Assembly: GCF_018413605.1 (NCBI RefSeq)
Contig: NZ_JAHCDN010000001.1
Span: 186,001-250,000, forward strand
DNA length: 64,000 nt
DNA from: Variovorax sp. PCZ-1
GTDB lineage: Bacteria; Pseudomonadota; Gammaproteobacteria; Burkholderiales; Burkholderiaceae_C
Direction of reading: 5' to 3'
How positions within the stretch are numbered: position 1 is the first letter of the stretch; every line of letters starts with the position of its first letter. The notes under the pieces were generated by a model. That model did no database searches. It was not told the DNA's origin and saw only the letters and a list, made by a program, of their open reading frames with translations. Position numbers and translations under genes: made by a program. Below, piece by piece: positions 26,381-34,824 of the stretch.

Positions 26381-27277
26381 ATGGGCGCTTCTCTTCAAGG
26401 CAAACTCGTGGTGGCGATCTCATCGCGCGCCCTCTTTGATCTAGAAGAGGAAAACTCCGTCTTCGAGCAATCTAACGACAAAACCTATATGGCGATGCAG
26501 ATGGATCGCATTGATCAGCCTGCCAAGCCGGGTGTGGCGTTCTCTTTGGTGAAAAAATTACTCGCTTTCAACAGCGAAGGTGCGCAGCGCGTTGAGGTTG
26601 TGATCCTTTCGCGCAACGATCCCGTGAGCGGCTTGCGTGTGATGAAAAGCGCAGAGCACTACAGGCTGCCGATCGTGCGTTGCACCTTCACACGCGGTGA
26701 GCCGCCTTGGCGCTATCTTCGCCCACTGAACGCGAATTTGTTTCTGTCCGCAAAGAGTGAAGATGTGCGCTCCGCACTAGGCAACGGCTTTCCCGCTGCC
26801 ACGGTTGCAACGCGCTCGATGAAGGCCAGCGATCTTCATCCGCACGAAGTGCGTATTGCGTTTGACGGCGATGCCGTACTTTTCTCTGACGAAGCCGAGC
26901 GCGTCTATGCCAAAGGCGGTTTGGACAAGTTCATCAAAAACGAAGTGAAGAAGGCCGATCAACCGTTGCCGCCTGGACCCTTCAAGCCCCTGCTCGAGGC
27001 TCTGCACCGCTTACAAAGCGAAGGCACAGCTAATATGAGTATCCGCACTGCCTTGGTGACGGCCCGCAGTGCCCCCGCCCATGAGCGCGCCATTCGCACC
27101 CTCATGGCTTGGAACATCACAGTGGATGAGGCCATGTTTCTTGGTGGCCTAGAAAAAGGCGAATTCCTGCGTGAATTCGAACCGGATTTCTTCTTTGACG
27201 ACCAAACCGGCCATGTGCAATCCGCTGCCGATCATGTACCCGCCGGGCATGTGGAATCGGGCGTTAGAAACGTGTGA
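26381..27277 (+). CDS. Cytosolic 5'-nucleotidase, cN-I family
   Basis: A 298-residue protein of the cN-I type 5'-nucleotidase family, which hydrolyses nucleoside monophosphates, AMP preferred in animal homologues. Visible motifs are AISSRALFDLEEEN near the N-terminus and the HAD-like DxD motif RIAFDGDAVLFSDEAE at about 158-173. The start ATG directly abuts the gspF stop, so it is probably co-transcribed with the secretion genes without an obvious functional link. Confidence 0.85.
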   Translation: MGASLQGKLVVAISSRALFDLEEENSVFEQSNDKTYMAMQMDRIDQPAKPGVAFSLVKKLLAFNSEGAQRVEVVILSRNDPVSGLRVMKSAEHYRLPIVRCTFTRGEPPWRYLRPLNANLFLSAKSEDVRSALGNGFPAATVATRSMKASDLHPHEVRIAFDGDAVLFSDEAERVYAKGGLDKFIKNEVKKADQPLPPGPFKPLLEALHRLQSEGTANMSIRTALVTARSAPAHERAIRTLMAWNITVDEAMFLGGLEKGEFLREFEPDFFFDDQTGHVQSAADHVPAGHVESGVRNV

Positions 27278-27394
27278 TTGGTTAGGCTTTCATATGCGAA
27301 TTCACATAAGTCGTATAAAAGACAAACTGCTGTAAACCCCATCCCGGCGCGATTTTTGCTCTGTTAGCATCACTGCCTCGCTCAAAGAACATCG

Positions 27395-28372
27395 ATGTTT
27401 GCATTTATCCTCCAACGCCTCATTCAAGCCGTGATTGTGATGATCACGGTTGCCTTCATTGCCTTCATGCTGTTTCAGTATGTTGGTGACCCAGTGGTTT
27501 TCTTGCTCGGGCAAGATGCCACACCGGAGCAAATCCGTGAATTACGCGCCGATTTGGGGCTGGATAAGTCTTTTATTGTGCAGTTTGGCAGCTTTTTGGG
27601 CAATGCTGTGCAGGGCGAATTTGGCCTGAGCTTGCGCCAAGGGGCGAAGGTGTCTCGCTTACTTGCCGAGCGATTCCCCGCCACGTTTGAATTGGCCTTT
27701 GTCGCTGCCAGCATTGCTTTGCTGGTGGGTATTCCGATGGGGGTGTATGCGGCGCTGCGGCGCGGCTCCTTTTTGAGCCAAGTGTTCATGACGATTTCGC
27801 TGCTCGGCGTGTCGCTCCCCACCTTCCTGATCGGTATTGCCTTGATTTTGATATTTGCTGTGTGGCTAGGCTGGTTCCCCAGCTTTGGTCGTGGCGATGT
27901 GGTGCAAATCGGTTGGTGGAGCAGTGGGTTGATGACGGCCAAGGGTTGGCATCACATTGTGCTTCCCGCCATCACCTTGGCGATTTTCCAGCTCACTTTG
28001 ATCATGCGCTTGGTGCGCGCAGAAATGCTGGAAGTGCTGCGCACGGATTACATCAAGTTTGCCCGCGCGCGCGGCCTCTCCAATCGCGCGATTCATTTTG
28101 GTCACGCACTGAAAAACACGCTCGTGCCCGTGATGACGATCACTGGCTTGCAACTGGGTGGCCTGATTGCTTTTGCCATCATCACTGAAACTGTGTTTCA
28201 GTGGCCGGGCATGGGTTTGCTGTTTATTCAAGCTGTGACCTTTGCGGATATTCCTGTGATGGCCGCCTATCTGTGCATGATCGCGCTGATTTTCGTGGTG
28301 ATCAATTTGGTGGTGGATTTGCTGTATTTCGTGGTCGATCCGCGCTTGCGCATTGGTGGGAAAGGTCACTAA
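27395..28372 (+). CDS. Peptide ABC transporter permease (DppB/OppB type)
   Basis: A 325-residue membrane subunit with six predicted membrane segments and the EAA-type coupling loop RAEMLEVLRTDYIKFARARG. The N-terminus FILQRLIQAVIVMITVAFIA is characteristic of DppB. It is the first gene of a peptide importer operon; the 117-bp upstream gap presumably holds its promoter, but I could not identify one with confidence. Confidence 0.93.
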   Translation: MFAFILQRLIQAVIVMITVAFIAFMLFQYVGDPVVFLLGQDATPEQIRELRADLGLDKSFIVQFGSFLGNAVQGEFGLSLRQGAKVSRLLAERFPATFELAFVAASIALLVGIPMGVYAALRRGSFLSQVFMTISLLGVSLPTFLIGIALILIFAVWLGWFPSFGRGDVVQIGWWSSGLMTAKGWHHIVLPAITLAIFQLTLIMRLVRAEMLEVLRTDYIKFARARGLSNRAIHFGHALKNTLVPVMTITGLQLGGLIAFAIITETVFQWPGMGLLFIQAVTFADIPVMAAYLCMIALIFVVINLVVDLLYFVVDPRLRIGGKGH

Positions 28373-28375
28373 GCC

Positions 28376-29584
28376 GTGTTGGCGCCTCAGCTCAAAGCCA
28401 ACGGCAGCGCCTTCGCGCGAATCCGTGAGTTCCACCCCGAGCTCACGGCATTTCGTCGCGATTTGCATGCGCATCCTGAGTTGGGCTTTGAAGAGATCTA
28501 CACCTCAGGTCGCGTGCGCCAAGCTTTAGAAATTTGTGGTGTGGATGAAATTCACACGGGTATTGGCAAGACGGGCGTGGTGGGTCTGATTCGCGGCAAA
28601 CAAAAGTCTTCCCGCATGATTGGCTTGAGAGCCGATATGGATGCCCTGCCTATGACTGAGCATGGCGATATCGCTTGGAAATCTGTGAAGCCCGGTCTCA
28701 TGCATGGCTGCGGGCATGATGGCCACACCACCATGCTGACTGGCGCAGCGCGCTACCTCGCGGAGACGCGAAATTTTGCGGGTACTGCAGTATTGATCTT
28801 TCAACCCGGCGAAGAAGGCTACGCTGGCGCGAAAGCGATGATTGAAGACGGTTTGTTTGAGCGTTTTCCTGTAGAGGCCGCTTACGCCATGCACAACTGG
28901 CCAGCCATGCGCCCCGGTGAGATTGGTGTGAACCCTGGTCCGATGATGGCTGCTGCTGATCGCATCACGATCAACATCACAGGCAAAGGCGGCCATGGCG
29001 CACACGCCTATCTCACGGTAGATCCTGTACTCGTGGCGGGGCACATCATCACGGCGGTGCAAAGCATCGTCTCGCGCAATGTGAAGCCTGTGGATTCGGC
29101 AGTGATCAGTTTGTGTGCATTGCAGGCGGGGGACGTGCACGCCATGAGCGTGATCCCAGGCGAGGCCACTCTAGTAGGCACGGTGCGCACTTTCAATTCT
29201 GCAGTGCAAGACATGATTGAGCAGCGTCTTATCGAGCTGTGCAGCGGTATTGCGCAAAGCTTTGGCGCAACGGCCTCGGTGCATTACGAACGCATTTATC
29301 CCGCCACGATCAATACAGCTGCCGAAGCCAAGTTTGCTGCTGATGTGGCGGCGGCTTTGGTGGGCGAAAGCCATGTGAAACGCAACATGGAGCCCAGCAT
29401 GGGCGCAGAAGATTTTTCATTCATGCTTCAGGCCAAGCCTGGAGCTTACTTGCGCTTAGGTCAAGGCGGTGAGGGCAGCTGCTTCTTGCACAACAGCAAG
29501 TATGACTTTAACGACGATGTGCTGCCGCTGGGCAGCGCTTTGTATGCCAGTTTGGTGGAGCAGGCTCTTGCCTGCTCTGCTTGA
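28376..29584 (+). CDS. M20-family amidohydrolase (hippurate hydrolase/aminoacylase type)
   Basis: A 402-residue metallo-amidohydrolase of the HipO/IAA-amino-acid hydrolase group. The frame opens with GTG at 28376, three bases after the dppB stop. Motifs are RADMDALPM, MHGCGHDGHTTML with metal-binding Cys and His, PGEEGYAGAKAMIEDG, and the C-terminal metal His region PSMGAEDFSFML. Its position between permease and binding-protein genes suggests it cleaves the imported N-acyl amino acid or peptide; that is inference. Confidence 0.9.
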   Translation: MLAPQLKANGSAFARIREFHPELTAFRRDLHAHPELGFEEIYTSGRVRQALEICGVDEIHTGIGKTGVVGLIRGKQKSSRMIGLRADMDALPMTEHGDIAWKSVKPGLMHGCGHDGHTTMLTGAARYLAETRNFAGTAVLIFQPGEEGYAGAKAMIEDGLFERFPVEAAYAMHNWPAMRPGEIGVNPGPMMAAADRITINITGKGGHGAHAYLTVDPVLVAGHIITAVQSIVSRNVKPVDSAVISLCALQAGDVHAMSVIPGEATLVGTVRTFNSAVQDMIEQRLIELCSGIAQSFGATASVHYERIYPATINTAAEAKFAADVAAALVGESHVKRNMEPSMGAEDFSFMLQAKPGAYLRLGQGGEGSCFLHNSKYDFNDDVLPLGSALYASLVEQALACSA

Positions 29585-29609
29585 TTTTTGTTTTTTTAGG
29601 AGAAGTGAA

Positions 29610-31190
29610 ATGTTTTCAATGAAAAAAACCATGATTGCCGGCATGTTTATTGCCTCACTAGCTATGGTTTCCATAGCGCATGCGAAGACAATTCGTATTG
29701 GTAACCAAGGCGATGCGCTCTCGATGGATCCGCATTCGCTCAATGAATCCTTGCAACTCAGTGTCACGGGCAACGTGTATGAGGGCCTGACGGGTCGTAA
29801 CAAAGACTTGAGCCTCGCACCTGCTTTGGCTACATCGTGGACTCAAACTTCGCCAACCGTTTGGCGCTTCAATCTGCGCAAAGGCGTCGTGTTCCATGAT
29901 GGCACACCATTCACCGCTGATGATGTCGTGTTTTCTTTCCAGCGTTCGGCTGGTGACGGCTCCGACATGAAGAGCTACACCAACGACGTGGCTGAAGTTC
30001 GCAAGGTCGATAGCCACACCGTGGAATTCGTTACCAAAGCACCGTTTCCTATCCTGCCAGAAGTGATCTCGCTGGTGTATGTGATGAGCAAAAAATGGAG
30101 CGAAGACAACCAAGCGACCAAGCCAGTGGATCGCCGCAAAGGTATTGAGAATGCCGCCTCTTTCCGTGCCAATGGCACTGGTCCTTTCCGCGTGCGCGAG
30201 CGCCAGCCCGGCGTGAAAACCACCTTGGCACGCAGCGCCAATTACTGGGGCAAGATTGACGGCAACGTGACAGAAGTGATCTACACCCCGATCACCAACG
30301 ATGCGACCCGCGTGGCTGCACTTGTCTCTGGCGAGATTGATGTGATGGAACCCGTGCCCGTGCAAGATGTGGCGCGCGTGAATGCCAGCGCCAATGCGCG
30401 TGCAATGCAAGGCCCCGAGCTGCGCACCATCTTCCTCGGCATGGATCAAAAGCGTGATGAGCTGCTGTATTCCAGCGTGAAGGGAAAAAACCCCTTCAAA
30501 GACAAGCGCGTACGCCAAGCTTTCTATCAAGCGATTGATATTGAAGGCATCAAGCGCACAGTGATGCGCGGTGCCTCCAACCCCACCGCGATCTTGGTAG
30601 GCCCAGGCATCAACGGCTTTGATGCCAATCTCAACAAGCGTTTGCCTTACGACACGGAGGCTGCAAAGAAATTGCTCGCTGATGCAGGCTACCCATCTGG
30701 CTTTGAAGTCACGATGAATTGCCCGAATGATCGCTATGTGAACGATGGTGAAATCTGCCAAGCAGTTGCCGCCAATCTCTCGCGCATTGGTGTGAAGATC
30801 AATCTGCAAGCCGAGACCAAGGGCACTTACTTCCCGAAAATCTTGCGCCGCGATACCAGCTTCTATCTGCTCGGCTGGACGCCTGGCACCTACGACTCAC
30901 ACAATATGCTCAATGCTTTGACACGTTGCGTGGATGACAAAGGTTCAGGCCAGTTCAACCTCGGCGCGTATTGCAACCCGAAGGTTGATGAGCTGACCCT
31001 GAAGATTCAATCCGAGACCGACAAGGCCAAGCGCCAAGCCATGATCTCTGAAGCCTTCAAGATCCACGCAGACGACATCGGCCACTTGCCCTTGCATCAA
31101 CAAGCTTTGGCTTGGGGCGTGAGCAAAAAAGTTGAGCTGACGCAACTGGCCGACAACTTCATGTTCTTCAAGTGGATGAGCGTGAAGTAA
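29610..31190 (+). CDS. Peptide ABC transporter substrate-binding protein (family 5)
   Basis: A 526-residue periplasmic binding protein, SBP family 5. AGGAGAAG lies five bases ahead of the start. The signal peptide TMIAGMFIASLAMVSIAHA is followed by IRIGNQGDALSMDPHSLNE and the family motif around WRFNLRKGVVFHDGTPFTADDVVFSF. The signal-peptide sequence aligns without gaps to the 41-bp repeat, in diverged form. Ligand specificity is unknown. Confidence 0.93.
   Translation: MFSMKKTMIAGMFIASLAMVSIAHAKTIRIGNQGDALSMDPHSLNESLQLSVTGNVYEGLTGRNKDLSLAPALATSWTQTSPTVWRFNLRKGVVFHDGTPFTADDVVFSFQRSAGDGSDMKSYTNDVAEVRKVDSHTVEFVTKAPFPILPEVISLVYVMSKKWSEDNQATKPVDRRKGIENAASFRANGTGPFRVRERQPGVKTTLARSANYWGKIDGNVTEVIYTPITNDATRVAALVSGEIDVMEPVPVQDVARVNASANARAMQGPELRTIFLGMDQKRDELLYSSVKGKNPFKDKRVRQAFYQAIDIEGIKRTVMRGASNPTAILVGPGINGFDANLNKRLPYDTEAAKKLLADAGYPSGFEVTMNCPNDRYVNDGEICQAVAANLSRIGVKINLQAETKGTYFPKILRRDTSFYLLGWTPGTYDSHNMLNALTRCVDDKGSGQFNLGAYCNPKVDELTLKIQSETDKAKRQAMISEAFKIHADDIGHLPLHQQALAWGVSKKVELTQLADNFMFFKWMSVK
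29637..29677 (+). repeat. Diverged 41-bp repeat-like sequence in the peptide-binding-protein signal peptide
   Basis: GCCGGCAT at the start, GCTATG centrally and ATAGC at the end, with exact 41-nt spacing. By hand about 23 of 41 bases match the consensus. Confidence 0.35.
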
Positions 31191-31198
31191 GGTCTCTA

Positions 31199-31255
31199 CC
31201 GTTCGCTCTGATGTCGAAGCTGGCATTGACACTTTGACAAACTCAGTGCGAACGG
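31199..31255. repeat. Inverted pair of CCGTTCGC-type repeats between binding-protein and permease genes
   Basis: CCGTTCGCTCTGA (31199-31211) and TCAGTGCGAACGG (31243-31255) form a 13-bp inverted repeat with one mismatch. Each arm resembles the very common proteobacterial repeat CCGTTCGCCCTGAGCTTGTC in diverged form. The arrangement is BIME-like. Confidence 0.6.
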
Positions 31256-31282
31256 ATTCGAATCGAATAAAAGGTTTAAACA

Positions 31283-32191
31283 ATGGGTGTGCTTTCAAAG
31301 TGGCTCGACAGCGATGTCGGCTACAGCTTCAAAACCTCTCCCGTGGCCATTGCGGCTGCGGCGGTGGCCTTCATATGCATTTTTTGTGCTGTGTTTGCTG
31401 GCGTGATTGCGCCGCATAACCCATTTGACCTGACGACGCTTGAGCTCTCCGATGCGCGCATCCCTCCTGCGTGGATCGAAGGCGGCAAAGCCAAATTTTT
31501 CCTTGGCACAGACGATCAAGGCCGCGATATTCTCTCTGCCTTGATGTATGGCGCACGCGTCTCCTTAGCCGTGGGCATCGTCTCGGTGATCTTGTCCGTT
31601 ATCATCGGCGTCACGCTCGGCCTACTTGCTGGCTTTTTTGGCGGCTGGATCGATACCTTGCTCATGCGCATCTGCGATGTGATGCTCTCTTTTCCTCCGA
31701 TTCTCGTCGCCTTACTGATTGCAGGTGTGGGCCGCGCGATGTTTCCCAATGCACACACCAGCGTCGCATTCGGTGTGCTCATCATCTCCATCACACTCAC
31801 CGGCTGGGTGCAATACGCCCGCACGGTGCGCGGCTCGACGCTTGTGGAGCGAAACAAAGAATATGTGCAAGCTGCGCGAGTTACTGGCGTGGCCAGCAGC
31901 CGCATCATGCTGCGACATGTGCTCCCCAACGTGCTTGGCCCCGTGCTCGTTCTCGCCACAATTCATGTGGCGACTGCCATCATCACCGAAGCCACGCTCT
32001 CTTTCTTGGGGGTCGGTGTGCCACCCACATCGCCCTCGCTAGGCACGCTGATTCGCGTTGGCAACGATTACCTCTTCTCCGGCGAATGGTGGATCACCGT
32101 CTGGCCGGGTTTGATGTTGATTTTGATTGCTTTGAGTGTGAATCTTTTAGGCGATTGGTTGCGTGATGCACTCAATCCACGTTTGCGTTAA
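31283..32191 (+). CDS. Peptide ABC transporter permease (DppC/OppC type)
   Basis: A 302-residue permease subunit. After an N-terminal membrane segment and periplasmic region it has the LGTDDQGRDILSALMYGARVSL DppC signature and an EAA loop (RNKEYVQAARVTGVASSRIM). It is separated from the binding-protein gene by 92 bp that contain an inverted repeat pair, so expression of the two genes may differ. Confidence 0.93.
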   Translation: MGVLSKWLDSDVGYSFKTSPVAIAAAAVAFICIFCAVFAGVIAPHNPFDLTTLELSDARIPPAWIEGGKAKFFLGTDDQGRDILSALMYGARVSLAVGIVSVILSVIIGVTLGLLAGFFGGWIDTLLMRICDVMLSFPPILVALLIAGVGRAMFPNAHTSVAFGVLIISITLTGWVQYARTVRGSTLVERNKEYVQAARVTGVASSRIMLRHVLPNVLGPVLVLATIHVATAIITEATLSFLGVGVPPTSPSLGTLIRVGNDYLFSGEWWITVWPGLMLILIALSVNLLGDWLRDALNPRLR

Positions 32192-32202
32192 GGGATGACA
32201 TC

Positions 32203-32754
32203 ATGAAAAAAATCTTTTTAATTGTTTTTGCATATATTGCTTTCTGTGCAAACAGCTTTGCTCAATCCAACACGAGCAACCCTGAATACCAAGAAAAGCT
32301 CAAGGTAGCAGAGCAACTCATGGCGCTTGCCGGCTCGCCTGCCGATGTGGCGCGCTTAGTCGGGGGTATGGTGCCAACCATGCGCGATAACCTGTCTAAT
32401 CAAATCAGGCAAGCTAACCCTCAGTTGACGGATGCACAACTCAAACGCGCGATGGATCTGCAGATGGATGTCATCATGCAAAGCACCAATCGCTATGCTG
32501 CAGAAGTGATGCCTTTGATGATGAGTAATTTTGTGAAAGCCTATGCTGAAAAATTCACATTAACCGAGCTCAATACGATGTATCAATTTCAAAGCAGTGA
32601 TGTGGGTCGTAAATTGCAACAGTTCACGATGAGCGAAATGCCTGAGGTGATGAAGCCAGTGATGGCCGCTTCACAAAAGATGGGTAAAGAAGTTGGCGAG
32701 GGCATCATGCGTGTTAAGCAGAAATTGGCGCAAGAGGGAATAGCGCTGAAATGA
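32203..32754 (+). CDS. DUF2059-like exported protein
   Basis: A 183-residue predicted periplasmic protein. The signal peptide IFLIVFAYIAFCANSFAQ precedes a helical domain with the DUF2059 pattern FVKAYAEKFTLTELNTMYQFQSS. Function is unknown. It lies between the permease and ATPase genes of the peptide importer and overlaps dppD by 4 bp, so it is translated with them. IAFCA in the signal peptide recalls the repeat-derived signal peptides, but the DNA match is weak. Confidence 0.8.
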   Translation: MKKIFLIVFAYIAFCANSFAQSNTSNPEYQEKLKVAEQLMALAGSPADVARLVGGMVPTMRDNLSNQIRQANPQLTDAQLKRAMDLQMDVIMQSTNRYAAEVMPLMMSNFVKAYAEKFTLTELNTMYQFQSSDVGRKLQQFTMSEMPEVMKPVMAASQKMGKEVGEGIMRVKQKLAQEGIALK

Positions 32755-33713
32755 GCCTTCTACAAGTTAAAAATTTAGTGGTTGAATTTCCCACCCGCCG
32801 CGGCACGCTGCGTGCGCTCGACGATATTTCTTTTGATATCGCGCCCGGTGAAATCTTAGGTGTGGTCGGTGAATCTGGTGCTGGCAAATCGCTCACTGGC
32901 GCTTCCATCATTGGCCTGCTTGAGCCACCAGGCCGCGTAGCCAGCGGGCAGATTTTGCTCGAGGAGCAGCGCATTGATCAACTGAGCCATGATGAGATGC
33001 GCCATATCCGTGGCCGCAAGATCGGCGCGATTTTTCAAGACCCACTCACTTCGCTGAACCCGCTGTATTCGGTGGGCAGGCAGCTCATGGAAACGATCCA
33101 GGCGCATTTGCCTGTGGATGCGGCAGAAGCGCGCCGCCGTGCGATTGATTTGCTGAAATCGACGGGCATCCCCGCCGCTGAAGAGCGCATCGAGCATTAC
33201 CCGCATCAGTTCTCAGGTGGTATGCGCCAGCGTGTGGTGATTGCACTCGCGCTTGCGGCTGAGCCCAAGCTGATCGTTGCGGATGAGCCGACGACAGCAT
33301 TGGATGTATCGATCCAAGCGCAGATCATCAGCTTGCTGAAAACGATTTGCAAAGAGCGCGGCGCGGCGGTGATGCTGATCACGCACGATATGGGCGTGAT
33401 CGCGGAGACTTGTGATCGCGTAGCTGTGCTCTATGCAGGCCGCGTGGCGGAGATTGGCCCGGTGCATGAGGTGATCAACCATCCTGCGCATCCTTACACC
33501 GCTGGCTTGATGGCCTCGATTCCCGATATGAGCGAAGACCGCGAAAATCTCGCGCAGATTGATGGCGCGATGCCGCGCCTCAATGCCATTCCGCAGGGCT
33601 GTGCTTTTAATCCGCGCTGCACAAAAACGTTTGACCGCTGCAAAGTGGATCGCCCGGAGCTGATGAATGCGGGAGCCACGCGCGCAGCATGCTGGCTGGC
33701 TGAAGGAAAATAA
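32751..33713 (+). CDS. Peptide ABC transporter ATPase (DppD type)
   Basis: A 320-residue ATPase subunit with Walker A GESGAGKS, signature FSGGMRQR, Walker B LIVADEPTTALDV and the C-terminal oligopeptide-type Cys motif CAFNPRCTKTFDRC. The latter can bind an iron-sulfur cluster in some DppD homologues. It is coupled by ATGA to the DUF2059 gene. Confidence 0.95.
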   Translation: MSLLQVKNLVVEFPTRRGTLRALDDISFDIAPGEILGVVGESGAGKSLTGASIIGLLEPPGRVASGQILLEEQRIDQLSHDEMRHIRGRKIGAIFQDPLTSLNPLYSVGRQLMETIQAHLPVDAAEARRRAIDLLKSTGIPAAEERIEHYPHQFSGGMRQRVVIALALAAEPKLIVADEPTTALDVSIQAQIISLLKTICKERGAAVMLITHDMGVIAETCDRVAVLYAGRVAEIGPVHEVINHPAHPYTAGLMASIPDMSEDRENLAQIDGAMPRLNAIPQGCAFNPRCTKTFDRCKVDRPELMNAGATRAACWLAEGK

Positions 33714-33716
33714 AAA

Positions 33717-34715
33717 ATGAGTAAGCAAGCTTTGGTCAAAGTCGATGATCTGGCGATGAGCTTTGATGTCTCGCCGCCTTTGCTCAATCGCATCGTGGAA
33801 GGCAAATCCAAAGTATTTCTCAAAGCCGTCGATGGCGTGAGCTTTGAGATAGAAAAGGGCAAAACGCTCGCACTTGTGGGCGAATCAGGCTGCGGCAAGA
33901 GCACGGTTGCGCGCCTGATGGTGGGTCTGTACACACCTTCACGTGGCAATTTCCAGTTCGATGGCATGGATGCCAACGAGACGTACAAAGGCGCAGGCAG
34001 CCGCAAGTTGCGCGAGCGCATTCAGATGATCTTTCAAGACCCGTATGCCAGCCTGAATCCGCGCTGGAAGGTGGGCGATATCGTGGGCGAGCCGTTGAAA
34101 GAGCATGGCTTGATCACTGATGAGAAGCAATTGGAAGAGCGCGTGGGCGAATTGCTCAAATCGGTAGGCTTGAGTCCGCTCGATATGGTCAAGTATCCGC
34201 ACCAATTCTCCGGCGGTCAGCGCCAGCGCATCTCGATTGCGCGCGCCTTAGCTACGCAGCCAGAATTCCTCGTCTGCGATGAGCCCACCAGCGCGCTGGA
34301 TGTGAGCGTTCAAGCGCAGGTGCTCAACATCATGAAAGACCTGCAAAAGAAGCAGGGCCTGACCTATCTCTTCATCAGTCACAACCTCGCCGTGGTACGC
34401 CATGTGAGCGATCAAGTGGGTGTGATGTATCTGGGGCGTTTGGTGGAGCTGGCAGATAAAGCTGAGCTATTCAGCAATCCTAAGCATCCATATACCCGCA
34501 TGCTGCTCGATGCGATTCCGAAGATGCACGATACTGGCAAGGCACGCACACCTGTGCAAGGTGAGGTGCCGAATCCTTTGAATCCACCGAGCGGCTGCGC
34601 CTTCCACCCGCGCTGCCCGCATGCGAACGACCGCTGCAAAACTGAGCGCCCGAATCTCATCGAGCTCAAAGGCATTCGGATTGCATGCCACGCGGTAGAA
34701 GAGAATCGTATTTGA
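33717..34715 (+). CDS. Peptide ABC transporter ATPase (DppF type)
   Basis: A 332-residue second ATPase with Walker A GESGCGKST, signature FSGGQRQRI, Walker B FLVCDEPTSALDV and the C-terminal CAFHPRCPHANDRC motif. It starts three bases after dppD and ends the importer operon. Confidence 0.95.
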   Translation: MSKQALVKVDDLAMSFDVSPPLLNRIVEGKSKVFLKAVDGVSFEIEKGKTLALVGESGCGKSTVARLMVGLYTPSRGNFQFDGMDANETYKGAGSRKLRERIQMIFQDPYASLNPRWKVGDIVGEPLKEHGLITDEKQLEERVGELLKSVGLSPLDMVKYPHQFSGGQRQRISIARALATQPEFLVCDEPTSALDVSVQAQVLNIMKDLQKKQGLTYLFISHNLAVVRHVSDQVGVMYLGRLVELADKAELFSNPKHPYTRMLLDAIPKMHDTGKARTPVQGEVPNPLNPPSGCAFHPRCPHANDRCKTERPNLIELKGIRIACHAVEENRI

Positions 34716-34748
34716 TCGTCATCTTTTTTAAAGCGATTTAAGCCGATT

Positions 34749-34788
34749 GCCGGCATAGAATCTACGCGAAGTGCTATGAAATTAATAG
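34749..34788 (+). repeat. Intergenic copy of the 41-bp repeat
   Basis: GCCGGCATAGAATCTACGCG, then GCTATGAAATTAATAG, upstream of the acyl-CoA dehydrogenase gene. Confidence 0.85.
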
Positions 34789-34824
34789 TGTGACAAGGCA
34801 AGAGTTTCCCGCTAACATGGCGGT

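Noticed and set aside
29658-30809. 383-codon His-rich minus-strand ORF
   Set aside because: Antisense of the peptide-binding-protein gene; atypical composition and no domain.
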